A stretch of DNA of 22,322 bases, taken from the NCBI GenBank assembly GCA_900539505.1, contig UQCL01000036.1:1-22322 (forward strand), written 5' to 3'. Numbering within the stretch: position 1 is the stretch's first letter; every line of letters starts with the position of its first letter. The notes beneath the pieces are model-generated. The model saw only the letters and a program-made list of their open reading frames with translations. It did not search any database and was not told the DNA's origin. Source of the stretch: an uncultured Campylobacter sp. GTDB lineage: Bacteria > Campylobacterota > Campylobacteria > Campylobacterales > Campylobacteraceae. The translations under genes and the position numbers were made by a program. Positions 7,655 to 15,702 of this stretch are shown one piece after another.

Positions 7655-8746
7655 GTGGAAGAAGATTATTATGAAATTTTAGGCGTAGCGCGCGATGCCG
7701 ACGCCGAGACGATAAAAAAGGCGTTTCGAAAGCTCGCTTTGGAATTCCACCCCGACCGCAACCAAGGCGACAAGGAGTCGGAGGAGAAATTTAAAAAGAT
7801 CAACGAAGCGTATCAAATTTTAAGCGACGATCAAAAGCGCAGGATGTATGATCGCTACGGCAAAGAGGGCATCAGCGGCGCATATAGCGGCGCGGGCGGC
7901 GGCGGGTTTGATTTCAGCTCGATTTTCGGCGATTTTTTCGAGCAGGCATTCGGTGGAGGCGGTCGCTCACGCCCTAGCGATCCATACGGCATAGATACCG
8001 AGCTGGCCGTAACGCTGGAGTTTAAAGAGGCTTTAGAGGGCGTTCACAAGGAGATAAAATACAAAATCAAAAAGCCGTGCTCCGCCTGCGACGCCACCGG
8101 CTCAAAGGATAAAAAAAGACACACCTGCTCCGCTTGCGGCGGTACCGGGCGCGTCGCTGTAAGGCGCGGATATATGAGCTTCATCCAAAGCTGCTCCGAA
8201 TGCGGCGGCACGGGCGAGATCGTAAAAGACAGGTGCAAGGATTGCGGCGGCAAGGGCTTTACCGAAGAGGACATCAGCCTTAAATTTGACATTCCAGCAG
8301 GCATCGACGACGGACAGCGCGTGCGCCTAAGCGGCAAAGGCAACGTCTCCAAAACCGGCGAAATCGGGGATCTTTACGTGATAGTGCGCGTGAAGGAGGA
8401 TAGCCACTTCCTGCGCGACGGAGATGACCTGTATATTGAGGTGCCGGTGTTTTTCACGCAGGCGATCTTGGGCGAGAGTATCGAGGTGCCGACGCCGCGC
8501 GGCAAGGCAGAGCTGAAGCTCAAAGTAGGCACCAAGGACAAGCAGCGCTTCACGATCTACGGCGAGGGCGCGCCGAATATCCGCACCAAGAAAAACGGCG
8601 ATCTGATCGTACAGGTAAACGTCCAGACGCCTAAAAAATTGAACGAGAAGCAAGAGGCGCTTTTGCGCGAGCTTCAAGAAAGCTTCGGTAGCAAGGGCGG
8701 AGACGACGAGGGGATACTCGATAAAATCAAGAATTTTTTCAAGTAA
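7655..8746 (+). CDS. dnaJ: Chaperone DnaJ (Hsp40)
   Basis: DnaJ delivers unfolded proteins to DnaK and stimulates its ATPase in the cytoplasm. The 363-residue protein has all type I parts. The J domain has HPD at 32-34, and a Gly/Phe-rich linker covers about 80-107. Four zinc-binding repeats follow: CSACDATG, CSACGGTG, CSECGGTG and CKDCGGKG. The substrate-binding C-terminal domains come last. The first zinc repeat has A where the motif normally has G, a mild change with both cysteines kept. Translation starts at GTG 7655, supported by AAGGAG 7 bases upstream and by the J domain beginning directly after. The stop codon is followed after four bases by a tandem 10-base repeat that can pair with the last codons of this gene. 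Confidence 0.97.
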   Translation: MEEDYYEILGVARDADAETIKKAFRKLALEFHPDRNQGDKESEEKFKKINEAYQILSDDQKRRMYDRYGKEGISGAYSGAGGGGFDFSSIFGDFFEQAFGGGGRSRPSDPYGIDTELAVTLEFKEALEGVHKEIKYKIKKPCSACDATGSKDKKRHTCSACGGTGRVAVRRGYMSFIQSCSECGGTGEIVKDRCKDCGGKGFTEEDISLKFDIPAGIDDGQRVRLSGKGNVSKTGEIGDLYVIVRVKEDSHFLRDGDDLYIEVPVFFTQAILGESIEVPTPRGKAELKLKVGTKDKQRFTIYGEGAPNIRTKKNGDLIVQVNVQTPKKLNEKQEALLRELQESFGSKGGDDEGILDKIKNFFK

Positions 8747-8750
8747 ACTG

Positions 8751-8835
8751 TCTTGATTTGTCTTGATTTGTCTTGATTTGTCTTGATTTGTCTTGATTTG
8801 TCTTGATTTGTCTTGATTTGTCTTGATTTGTCTTG
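8751..8835 (+). repeat. Tandem repeat, 10-base unit TCTTGATTTG, 8.5 copies
   Basis: Eight exact copies of TCTTGATTTG run from 8751 to 8830 and a ninth partial copy (TCTTG) ends at 8835. The array starts four bases after the dnaJ stop codon. TCTTGATTT is the exact reverse complement of bases 8724-8732 inside dnaJ, so any copy could form a 9-pair stem with the end of the dnaJ message. The perfect identity suggests recent slippage and likely copy-number variation between strains. Confidence 0.95.
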
Positions 8836-9169
8836 CGCGGCGATTATTTAAGCTCTAGCTTAGCAGGCTGCGGAATTTTAAATTTAGCCGCTGCTTGTTT
8901 GGTCGCTCGCTAGGCGTAGTTCATTTGATCGTAGCTTGCTTGATCTTCGCTCACTGCTTCATGTGATGAGCGCCTATCGTTTAGCTGCCGTTTGCTAAGC
9001 GCTCTCTGTCTGATCGTCACAAACACTACGCGGTTTTATAAGGCAATGCTTGCGAGTAGAATTTTTATCTGTGCCATCATACATTCTTTGAGTACTACTG
9101 CGCTGCAAAACGATGGCTCGGAGCGGCTCGCGCGACGCAAAAGCGCCTATAAATTTAAAAAGGACGAAA
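8836..9169. other. Gap between dnaJ repeat and next gene
   Basis: No gene is supported in these 334 bases. A small perfect inverted repeat TAAGCT-CT-AGCTTA occupies 8849-8862. A frame continuous with the next gene extends back to an ATG at 9113, but residues upstream of 9170 are basic and unconvincing. Confidence 0.5.
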
Positions 9170-9610
9170 ATGGATCGCAAAAATGAGCCTGCAAATTTCA
9201 GATCCGCAGACAGCGAGATGTTTGCGTTTTTATCGAGCTTGGGCGATCGCTGGCAGGTAAGCGAGGGCGGAGCGCGCTTTATAGAGGAAAATTTTACCTT
9301 CATCGGCTCCAAGCCCGTCTTGCGGGGTTTGAAAGATTACGCGACCGCGGACTGCCCCAGCTTTGCCGGTGCCAGTAGCTTCATAGACGCAAATCCCGCG
9401 GTAAAAGCGAGGATTTTGAGCGGCGAAATCCGCTATCTGGGCGATAGTCTAACGAGCGCCGAGGTTAAATTTGCGCCCGAATATTTTTACGATTTTTTAA
9501 AATTTATAATGGAGCAGGTCCCAGAACACCACTATTTTTTCAGCCCTACCGAGCGCTGGCTTTTGCTGGTTGCGATGGAGAAATACGTGGAATTTGCGGC
9601 TTTAAATTAG
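9170..9610 (+). CDS. Hypothetical protein, 146 residues
   Basis: I do not recognise this protein. It is 146 residues long, soluble in appearance, with no signal peptide or membrane segment. The ATG at 9170 is preferred over the in-frame ATG at 9113, because AAGGAC stands about 5 bases upstream and the extra 19 residues read like non-coding sequence. The body has mixed, well-balanced composition (for example FLSSLGDRWQVSEGG, then FYDFLKFIMEQVPEHHYFF) and ordinary codon use, supporting a real gene. The aromatic C-terminal half is likely helical. It lies alone between dnaJ and a convergent peptidase gene, so context gives no clue to its role. Confidence 0.7.
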   Translation: MDRKNEPANFRSADSEMFAFLSSLGDRWQVSEGGARFIEENFTFIGSKPVLRGLKDYATADCPSFAGASSFIDANPAVKARILSGEIRYLGDSLTSAEVKFAPEYFYDFLKFIMEQVPEHHYFFSPTERWLLLVAMEKYVEFAALN

Positions 9611-9782
9611 CGCTTGGGTCCGCGAAAATTTGCAAAATTTCGCCGCCTGCGCCGCGCAAGTTCGGGCTGGCTGCGGTCTGCTACGGCGTGACGGAAGAGG
9701 AGTGAAAGATCGCTTGAAATTTATCGACCGCAATGATCGTGCCGCAGCGGCGTGAAATTTAAACGGGCGCTCTGTTCGCGAA

Positions 9783-11171
9783 CTAGCCCTTGCCTAGCTT
9801 GATACGTGCCTTAAAATCGGGCATGATCTGCGCGATGAGCGCGTAAAAATCCGCTCCATGGTTTGCGTGGACGAGGTGCGCGAGCTCGTGCAGCACGACG
9901 TATTCGACGAAGCGCCGATCCCGCTCTATCAGGCTTAGCGAGAAGTTGAGATAGCCCTTGGCGTAGTTGCAGCTGCCCCAGCGCGTCTGCATTTTGCGCA
10001 CCCGCACCCGCGCGATCTTGCGACCTATCCGTGGGGAAAATTTCTCGATATAGCGCAGATAAAGCTCAAGCGCAAAGGCCTTTTTAAACGCCGCAAACTC
10101 ACCCTCGCTCTCGCAAAAGATCGCGCCTTTCGATACGAAAATTTTATCTTTAAATTTAGAACTTTGGATAAAATTTTTGATCGTAAAATCTGGCTCGTCG
10201 CGCTCCGCCGCTTGCGCGCTTTGCGCTACATTTTGCGGCACGTTTTCGCCCGCAAATTTTGAAATTCTTTCGCTCATGAGCGGAATTTCCTCACTCGCGG
10301 CAGAGCTAAAATTTGAAATTTCTCCGCCATCGGCGGGTTTAAATTTTGAAATTTCTCCGCCCGCGACAGGTTTAAATTTTAAAATTCCGTCCCTTGCGGC
10401 AGGATCAAATTTTAAAATTTCTCTGCTCGCAGCGGAGTTAAATTTACCTGCGTCGTCGCTTTGCGGAGCGCGCCCGCTTGAGTGAAATTTTGAAATTTCG
10501 CCGCAGGATTGCTCGAAAACATTTTGCGACGCCGTATCTATAAATCCGCCGCTTTGTCGTACTTCGCTCTGTTGCGCGAGCCCTTGCGCCGCATCGACGG
10601 GTAGATTAAATTTTAAATTCTCGCTCGCCGCGCCATTTTGCGAAGTGCGTTCGCCCGAGTGAAATTTTAAAATTTCACTTGCCGTGCCGCTCCCCGCACC
10701 GTAATTCATGCCGCCCGTGCCGTTATTTGCGCTGCCGCTCACATCGCCGCCGCTACCGCCTATGCCCGCGCCGCTTTGTAAATGAGCTGAATTTACGCCG
10801 TCCGCGTCACTATTCGCATCGCCATTCGCCCAGTTCACGCAGCCTTGCGTGCCGCCATTGTCTAAATTTTTATTCGCGCCGCAGTTTGTGCCGAGCTCAG
10901 CCTCGCGGCTAAATTTCAGCTTGTAAATTTTGCCTAAAATTCTAACCTGATCGCTCGCTAGTAGCTTGCTTCGCAGTCGCGCCAGCGTTTGGCGGATCCA
11001 GCTTTCGTGCTTCAGGATAAAGTCTTTTGCTTGCGCCGCGGTGTAGGAGTGCGGCACGCTCACGCTGATCTCGCAGTCCTTGCTAATGCGGATGCGCGCG
11101 TATTTCATTCGCTTAAAACGCAGACTTATCGGCAAGCCTAGCAAATTTAGACTAACTTTTTGCTCTGCCAT
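9783..11171 (-). CDS. YgjP/DUF45-type zinc metallopeptidase with large repetitive insert
   Basis: This 462-residue protein belongs to the YgjP-like M48 metallopeptidase family (DUF45), whose members are usually about 230 residues and cytoplasmic. The family hallmarks are present: TRWGSCN (396-402) and the zinc motif HELAH with H428, E429 and H432. The two conserved halves (about 1-91 and 326-462) are separated by about 234 residues of low-complexity sequence, including four 11-residue tandem units of the type EILKFxPxxxx (251-294). Without the insert the length is normal, so the catalytic fold is probably intact. The start at 11171 (MAEQKV) is chosen for a GGATAAG just upstream. An ATG at 11186 is also possible. 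The gene overlaps the end of the MATE gene by about 25 bases and is probably co-transcribed with it. Confidence 0.85.
   Translation of the reverse strand: MAEQKVSLNLLGLPISLRFKRMKYARIRISKDCEISVSVPHSYTAAQAKDFILKHESWIRQTLARLRSKLLASDQVRILGKIYKLKFSREAELGTNCGANKNLDNGGTQGCVNWANGDANSDADGVNSAHLQSGAGIGGSGGDVSGSANNGTGGMNYGAGSGTASEILKFHSGERTSQNGAASENLKFNLPVDAAQGLAQQSEVRQSGGFIDTASQNVFEQSCGEISKFHSSGRAPQSDDAGKFNSAASREILKFDPAARDGILKFKPVAGGEISKFKPADGGEISNFSSAASEEIPLMSERISKFAGENVPQNVAQSAQAAERDEPDFTIKNFIQSSKFKDKIFVSKGAIFCESEGEFAAFKKAFALELYLRYIEKFSPRIGRKIARVRVRKMQTRWGSCNYAKGYLNFSLSLIERDRRFVEYVVLHELAHLVHANHGADFYALIAQIMPDFKARIKLGKG
10290..10421 (-). repeat. Four tandem 33-base coding repeats
   Basis: Four in-frame units of 33 bases encode EILKFDPAARD, GILKFKPVAGG, EISKFKPADGG and EISNFSSAASE inside the YgjP-type peptidase. 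AAATTT recurs at a 33-base step (about 10309, 10341, 10374, 10407). Related single copies lie elsewhere in the insert (EILKFHSGERTSQ, EISKFHSSGRAPQ). The A/T-rich core of each unit (GAAATTTTAAAATTT type) is the same word that fills the intergenic regions. Confidence 0.85.
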
Positions 11172-12469
11172 TTTTTGCTTATCCATCGCGCCGTATTTGC
11201 GCTGCCGCGTAGCCACTCGTCGCAGAAAAACCCGATCCAAACGCCCAAAATTCCATATCCCAAATGGATACCTAAAAGCCAGCCCACGGGGATCGAGACG
11301 CCCCACATAAAGATCACGCCCATCGCAAAGGGAAACCTCGCGTCGCCGCTTGCGCGCAGGGCGTTTACGAAGACGATATTAAGCGTCCGTCCGAACTCAA
11401 GCCCCAGCGTGAGGTAAAAAAGCGGCCGCATGACCTGCTTGTGCGCTTCGCTTAGGCTCAGTAGCTCCATGATCTGCTCGCGCGCTAAAAACACGATCGC
11501 GACGAAAAGCGCCGTCGCCCCGAGCCCAAAGCGCAGCGCGGTAAATGTGTGTCGGTACGCCTCCTGCGGCTTGGCGGCGCCTACGAGGCGGCCTACGATC
11601 ACTTCGTTTGCCATGCTGATCGCGCTTCCGCCAAAGAAGATGAATGATGAAATTTGAAAATAGATCGTCTGTACGGTAAGGCTCGCCTCGCCCATGCTCG
11701 CGACGAAGGCGAAGGCGACGAGATACTGCACGATCCACAGCATGTTTTCGCCCGCGCTCGGAAGCCCTACGGATAGAATTTTACGCAGCGTGGCGAACTG
11801 GATCTTTAAAAACATCGTGAGGTAAAATTTTATCTTTAGCACCTTCGTGATGATGAGAAAGAATAAACATACGCCGATCATACGCCCCGCGATCGTGCTC
11901 ACGCCGATGCCTTCAAGCCCGTAATACGGCAGTCCGAACGGCCGAAAGAGCACGACGTAGTTGCCTGCGAGCGTTACTAAATTCATTGCCACGGAGACTG
12001 CGATGATGAAATTTGCGTATCCGTAAACGCGCACGATAGCGCTAAGTACGATCGCGACGGCGTCTATCGCAAAGACGATGCTAATGACCTTAAGATAGAT
12101 CGCGCTTTCGCTCAAAAGCTCGGCGGGCACTTGCAGCGCGCGGAGTAAAAACGGCGCGCAGCTAAAGACGAAAACGCCGCTGCAAAGTCCCACGAGCGCG
12201 TTAAATGCGATGCTCGTGTGGATTGCGCGCATGGCTAGGACTTTGTTTTTCGCTCCCAGCGCCTGCGCTACGAGTACGGAGCAGCCCACGGCGAGGAAGC
12301 CGAAAACGGTGACGAAGAGCAAAAATATCTCGTTGCCCGCTCCTAGCGCGCCTACCAGCGAGACGTCCACGCGCGAGATCATGTAGGTGTTGATAAACGT
12401 GGTCACGAGGCGCAAAAACATATCGACGTAGATTGCGAGCGAGAGCCTTAGTAGCGAGATTTCTTTCAT
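11147..12469 (-). CDS. MATE-family multidrug/sodium antiporter
   Basis: This 440-residue inner-membrane protein has the twelve-helix pattern and length of MATE exporters, which expel cationic drugs or metabolites using a Na+ or H+ gradient. The N-terminal part has LVTTFINTYMISRVD and the GALGAGNEIF stretch typical of helices 1-2. The second half repeats the pattern with IYFQISSFIFFGGSAIS. No substrate can be predicted. The ATG at 12469 has a weak AAAGGC ribosome site. The long upstream gap, shared with a divergent amidohydrolase gene, contains a G-quadruplex motif on the strand of this gene's transcript. The peptidase gene downstream overlaps its end. Confidence 0.9.
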   Translation of the reverse strand: MKEISLLRLSLAIYVDMFLRLVTTFINTYMISRVDVSLVGALGAGNEIFLLFVTVFGFLAVGCSVLVAQALGAKNKVLAMRAIHTSIAFNALVGLCSGVFVFSCAPFLLRALQVPAELLSESAIYLKVISIVFAIDAVAIVLSAIVRVYGYANFIIAVSVAMNLVTLAGNYVVLFRPFGLPYYGLEGIGVSTIAGRMIGVCLFFLIITKVLKIKFYLTMFLKIQFATLRKILSVGLPSAGENMLWIVQYLVAFAFVASMGEASLTVQTIYFQISSFIFFGGSAISMANEVIVGRLVGAAKPQEAYRHTFTALRFGLGATALFVAIVFLAREQIMELLSLSEAHKQVMRPLFYLTLGLEFGRTLNIVFVNALRASGDARFPFAMGVIFMWGVSIPVGWLLGIHLGYGILGVWIGFFCDEWLRGSANTARWISKKWQSKKLV

Positions 12470-12808
12470 ATTTTGCCTTTATTGGGGGAAATTGTAGCCG
12501 AAAATTCTTTTAGGTTTGCTTTTGTATCAACATCGGCTATTTTGTGCGTAATCGCTCTTTTACATACTTTGCCCTTTGCCTATTTTTCCTTAAAATATTC
12601 CATCCACAAAAAAATATTCGTACGGCAAGTTCGATAACATGGAGTGCTAAACTTTCGCTGCATAATTCTATTAATTTGGCTGTAAAGTTATAAATTTCAA
12701 TTAGTAGAATTTTGCAATTTTACATTTTAAAATTTTGTTTAAAACTCTAGTTGTGTAAATCCTGATTTTGTTGAACGTACTATTACGTTTACGTATAAAT
12801 GAAATATC
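12470..12808. other. AT-rich divergent gap, no gene seen
   Basis: About 340 bases upstream of the MATE gene are clearly more AT-rich than the genes around them. They have no open frame with coding character in any direction. A small inverted repeat TACGT-TT-ACGTA lies at 12784-12795. Promoters for the MATE gene presumably lie here, but none stands out. Confidence 0.5.
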
Positions 12809-12862
12809 TTGGGGGCAGAAAGGAGGCTTGAATTGCGAGGTCGCTCCCCTTTCCGCCCCCAA
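12809..12862. repeat. Imperfect 15-base inverted repeat with G/C-run arms
   Basis: The left arm TTGGGGGCAGAAAGG (12809-12823) and right arm CCTTTCCGCCCCCAA (12848-12862) are complementary at 14 of 15 positions, with a 24-base loop. It could act as a strong RNA hairpin, or as a recombination end. There is no T-run after either arm, so it is not a classic terminator. Confidence 0.7.
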
Positions 12863-12879
12863 ACCCCCACCTAACCCCC
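12846..12879 (-). other. Predicted G-quadruplex motif (minus strand)
   Basis: On the minus strand four G-runs of 5, 5, 5 and 4 bases are separated by loops of 6, 3 and 6 bases, which meets the strict G-quadruplex rule. It overlaps the right arm of the inverted repeat, so the quadruplex and the hairpin are mutually exclusive. A 6-pair hairpin GCGGAC-TAC-GTCCGC follows at 12898-12912. Confidence 0.75.
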
Positions 12880-12991
12880 GACAACGCTTTATAAGGGGCG
12901 GACTACGTCCGCGCTAAATTCTATGCGCGGCGGGGCGCTGTGCGTAAATTTAAACTCGAATTTAAAATTCTAACCATTTACCGCAATTTGA

Positions 12992-12997
12992 TATAAA
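12992..12997 (+). promoter_or_regulatory. Predicted -10 box for the amidohydrolase gene
   Basis: TATAAA within TTGATATAAAC lies 28 bases upstream of the ATG at 13026. AAGGA at 13015-13019 is the ribosome site. The spacing fits a short leader. Confidence 0.5.
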
Positions 12998-13025
12998 CTC
13001 GGCAAAATTTTCCCAAGGATCCCCG

Positions 13026-14012
13026 ATGCAAACGCTTGATTTTCACGTCCATCTGCTAAGCAAGGAGGTGCGCTTCGATCGCCCTTACGACAGGCTCGCG
13101 CTGCGCCTTTTCGGCAGGCGCTTCGGCATAGACGTATCGCGCGCGATCAAAGAGCCATACGAGGCCTATGTGGACGCTCTGCTCGGCGGGCTTAGAGCTT
13201 CGAAATACGTTAAAAAAGCGGTGCTTTTCGGCGTGGATGCTAAATTTAGCGACGCGGGCGAGCTAATCCATCGCGATAAGACCGTCTGCGCGGACAATGA
13301 CAGCGTGTTTGAAATTTATCAAAAAAACCCAGATCTCATCGTGCCGTTTTTTAGTATCAATCCGAAGCGAACGGATGCGCTAGATGAGATCGATCGCTGC
13401 TTCGAGCTCGGATTTAAAGGGGCGAAATTTTTACAAAACTATTGGGATCTGGATACGAGGCTGCCTCGCTACGTGCCGTATTTTGAAAAGCTCGCCAAGC
13501 TCGGCTTGCCGCTGGTGATCCACGTCGGTAACGAAAGCTCGGTGCCGAGCTCGCGCCGCTGCGAGGCGCTGGAGATGATCTACGCGCCGCTTGAGCTGGG
13601 CGTTACGACGGTGTGCGCACACATGGCGATCAACTACGAATATTCGCATATTTTTCGTGCGCTCTCGCGCCGCCCGCGAAATTTCGGACACGATTATTTC
13701 GCGCTTCTGGCGCTTCTGCGCACGCACAAAAACCTATACGCTGATGTTTCCGCGCTGATGACGCCGGTGCGCGCGAAAGCCCTGCCGCATCTAGCAAGCC
13801 AAACGGATGTGCACTCGCGCCTGCTTTACGCTTCGGACTTCCCGGTGCCGTATTCTGCGATATACAATACCTACGATCTGCGCCTATCGCAGCGTATCGC
13901 GCTGCATAAAGAGCCCAACCCTTTCGATCGCAACGCGCGCGGACTGCTCGCGTATTTCGGCGAGGATAGCGAGCTGTGGAGCAACTACAAAAAAATTCTG
14001 CCCTTTGCGTAG
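13026..14012 (+). CDS. Metal-dependent amidohydrolase-family hydrolase
   Basis: This 328-residue protein has the amidohydrolase-2 type TIM-barrel metal site. H7-V-H9 lies at the end of strand 1, H166 in LVIHVGNESS, H199 in VCAHMAINYEY and D271 in YASDFPVP. These are the ligands and catalytic aspartate expected of the family, which includes decarboxylases and hydrolases of aromatic or ring substrates. The substrate cannot be told from sequence. There is no signal peptide, so the enzyme is cytoplasmic. The ATG at 13026 is preceded by AAGGA and a plausible -10 box. The gene stands alone, divergent from the MATE gene and convergent with the esterase gene. Confidence 0.85.
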   Translation: MQTLDFHVHLLSKEVRFDRPYDRLALRLFGRRFGIDVSRAIKEPYEAYVDALLGGLRASKYVKKAVLFGVDAKFSDAGELIHRDKTVCADNDSVFEIYQKNPDLIVPFFSINPKRTDALDEIDRCFELGFKGAKFLQNYWDLDTRLPRYVPYFEKLAKLGLPLVIHVGNESSVPSSRRCEALEMIYAPLELGVTTVCAHMAINYEYSHIFRALSRRPRNFGHDYFALLALLRTHKNLYADVSALMTPVRAKALPHLASQTDVHSRLLYASDFPVPYSAIYNTYDLRLSQRIALHKEPNPFDRNARGLLAYFGEDSELWSNYKKILPFA

Positions 14013-14888
14013 GCGGTGAAATTTAGGGCGTGCGGTTAGAATTCGGTGCATTTGCAGCTTTTCGCAGTTGGTTCCGAGCAAATGTAGCAAATGACATAGT
14101 GAGCGCGAGTAATGGAGCGGTCGGCGCTGTCTGTATAGCGAGAGAAAAGGCGAAACATGCGTCGGGCAAAGCGCTCAGTAGAGAACTGATAATTAAGCAT
14201 GTACCGCGAAATTTCACAGGGCAAAATTCCGCATATTACGCCGATTACGCCGCCGCAAATTCGGCAGGTATCAGCCAAGTGCGCCCGCCCGACGCTAAAT
14301 TTTAAAATTTAAACCGAGCGGCGTGTATCGTAGTATCAAAGCACTCTTTGGCACAGCGCAAATTTTGAAATTTCAGCGGTTTAATTTAGCTAGCAGTTAC
14401 ACTAAATGAAACGGCGAGATCATACACGGCGCCGCACCGCTTTAAATTTAGCTCACAGGCGCGCTAAATCCTAGCCGCGACATGATTTGCTTTAAATTTT
14501 ACAATGACGGCTCGCTTTAAATTTCAAACCACTGGTGTAATCTTCAAAAATTTAGTGGCGCCTGTCTGAAATCCGCATTGTGCCACGCCGCCCAGCCGCA
14601 TCGACGCTGCGTCGTATGATTTACACTTAAAGCCATTAAAATACCAACGACGCGCTGTGTCATTCGCGCCGAATTGCGCTGCACTATTTTTGCCACACCG
14701 CTTGCGCTATAAAATTTAACGCGGGTTTGTTTTAAATTTCATTTCATCGCACAAAAAACCGCTGGCGAGAAATTCTAGCGGCGGCTCGCTTTAAATTTAC
14801 GCTTCGTGCCGCTTCTCGGCTCGTTTGTTTCAATCTCTCGCTGCTCCTATTCTGTCGCGCCGTGAAATTTTAAAATTTCCCCTGAATT
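14013..14888. other. 876-base convergent gap with scattered GCTTTAAATTT words
   Basis: No credible gene was found in this long stretch. Short open frames around 14023-14305 exist on both strands, but none has coding character or a ribosome site. From about 14430 onward the word (C/G)-CTTTAAATTT recurs (about 14442, 14490, 14513, 14730 and 14790), each followed by unrelated sequence. About sixteen AAATTT hexamers were counted by eye. It may be decayed coding sequence or a reservoir of the AAATTT word. Confidence 0.5.
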
Positions 14889-15623
14889 TTAAGAATTTAC
14901 GAGGCTTAAAAGTGCTTTTGAAATTCTTGCGATCTCATCTTGCATATGCCCGCCAGGATTTTGCTCAAACTCCGCTTTTGCGCCCGCACTGCGGCATTTT
15001 GCGATGAAATTTCGCGCCGTCTCGCCGCAGAGTGCTCCGCGCGGATTTTTCGGGTTCATCTCGGCCTCGCCCAAGGACGCGTAGACGTGCGCCAGCCCCC
15101 TTTGCGGCGAGTGTGCGGCGACGAAGGCGTCAAATCCGCCGAACCAAAACGACGCCGAGACGCAGGCGATCTTTTGAAATTTATCGCTTGCAAACGCCGC
15201 GTACGCGCTAAAAAGCCCTGCCAGCGAGTATCCCGCGCACGCTCGCCACGCAGGTTTGCCCGCGCCGAATACGTGCCGCTCGATACGCGGGATCAACTCG
15301 TTCGTAAATTTTTCTAAGTGCGCCGCGCCGCCGCCTGCGAAATCGCGCACCCCCTTAAACGGCGATTTTGCCGCCCACGGGCTGAGCTTATCGCCCCACT
15401 GCGCCTCGTTTAGATAGATCGCCGCAAGCACGAAATCGGCGCCGCTTCGTCGCGAGACGAGTTCGTAAATTTCGCCCGTACCGGTCGCGCCAAACTCCAA
15501 GGCGTGCAGGTAGATGATCGGTGCGGACGCGGCTTCTTTTGTAAAGGAGGGCGCAGCCGCAAAAGACGGCGCGTGCGGGGCAAAAATTTCTACGCGCGGG
15601 CCGTTAAATTCCAAACTTTGCAT
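14889..15623 (-). CDS. Alpha/beta-hydrolase esterase (siderophore-esterase-like)
   Basis: This 244-residue protein resembles the esterase D/IroE group of alpha/beta hydrolases, which cleave esters including ferric siderophores. The nucleophile elbow is GYSLAG with S133. H226 in GGHMQDEI is the likely catalytic histidine, and E186 or E188 (GEAEMN) is in position for the acid. WGDKLSPW (76-83) matches the substrate-side segment of the family. There is no signal peptide, so the enzyme is probably cytoplasmic. No siderophore genes are nearby, and a general esterase role is equally possible. The start at 15623 lies 79 bases from the divergent uup-like gene, which likely shares the promoter region. 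Confidence 0.8.
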   Translation of the reverse strand: MQSLEFNGPRVEIFAPHAPSFAAAPSFTKEAASAPIIYLHALEFGATGTGEIYELVSRRSGADFVLAAIYLNEAQWGDKLSPWAAKSPFKGVRDFAGGGAAHLEKFTNELIPRIERHVFGAGKPAWRACAGYSLAGLFSAYAAFASDKFQKIACVSASFWFGGFDAFVAAHSPQRGLAHVYASLGEAEMNPKNPRGALCGETARNFIAKCRSAGAKAEFEQNPGGHMQDEIARISKALLSLVNS

Positions 15624-15666
15624 CGCTAAACCTTTAAAAGTTATTAAAATTTAATAGAATTTTGTG

Positions 15667-15672
15667 TAAAAT
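15667..15672 (+). promoter_or_regulatory. Predicted -10 box for the uup-like operon
   Basis: TAAAAT, preceded by TTTTGTG, lies 31 bases upstream of the TTG start. AGAGGAA at 15689-15695 is a good ribosome site and supports that start. Confidence 0.5.
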
Positions 15673-15702
15673 CATCAAATTTAACACTAGAGGAACTTAA
15701 AA

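Noticed and set aside
8751..8835. Regular repeats that might suggest a CRISPR array
   Set aside because: The 10-base units are directly adjacent with no unique spacers, and no cas genes are near. It is a simple tandem repeat.
8849..8862. TAAGCT-CT-AGCTTA as a dnaJ terminator
   Set aside because: Only six A/T-rich pairs with a two-base loop and no T-run, so it is too weak to call a terminator.
9113..9169. Upstream ATG extending the 146-residue gene by 19 residues
   Set aside because: The extension is basic and irregular, and the good ribosome site AAGGAC stands before the ATG at 9170.
8995..9312. Minus-strand 105-residue frame before the 146-residue gene
   Set aside because: It mostly mirrors the start of the better-supported plus-strand gene and has no recognisable domain.
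11187..11306. N-terminal extension of the YgjP-type peptidase to 11306
   Set aside because: The added 40 residues overlap the MATE coding region in another frame and are Arg-rich shadow sequence. Family start fits 11171 or 11186.
14030..14305. Open frames on both strands in the long convergent gap, one with CRICGG
   Set aside because: The frames overlap on opposite strands, lack ribosome sites, have scrambled composition and end at unrelated points. The cysteine pair is probably chance.
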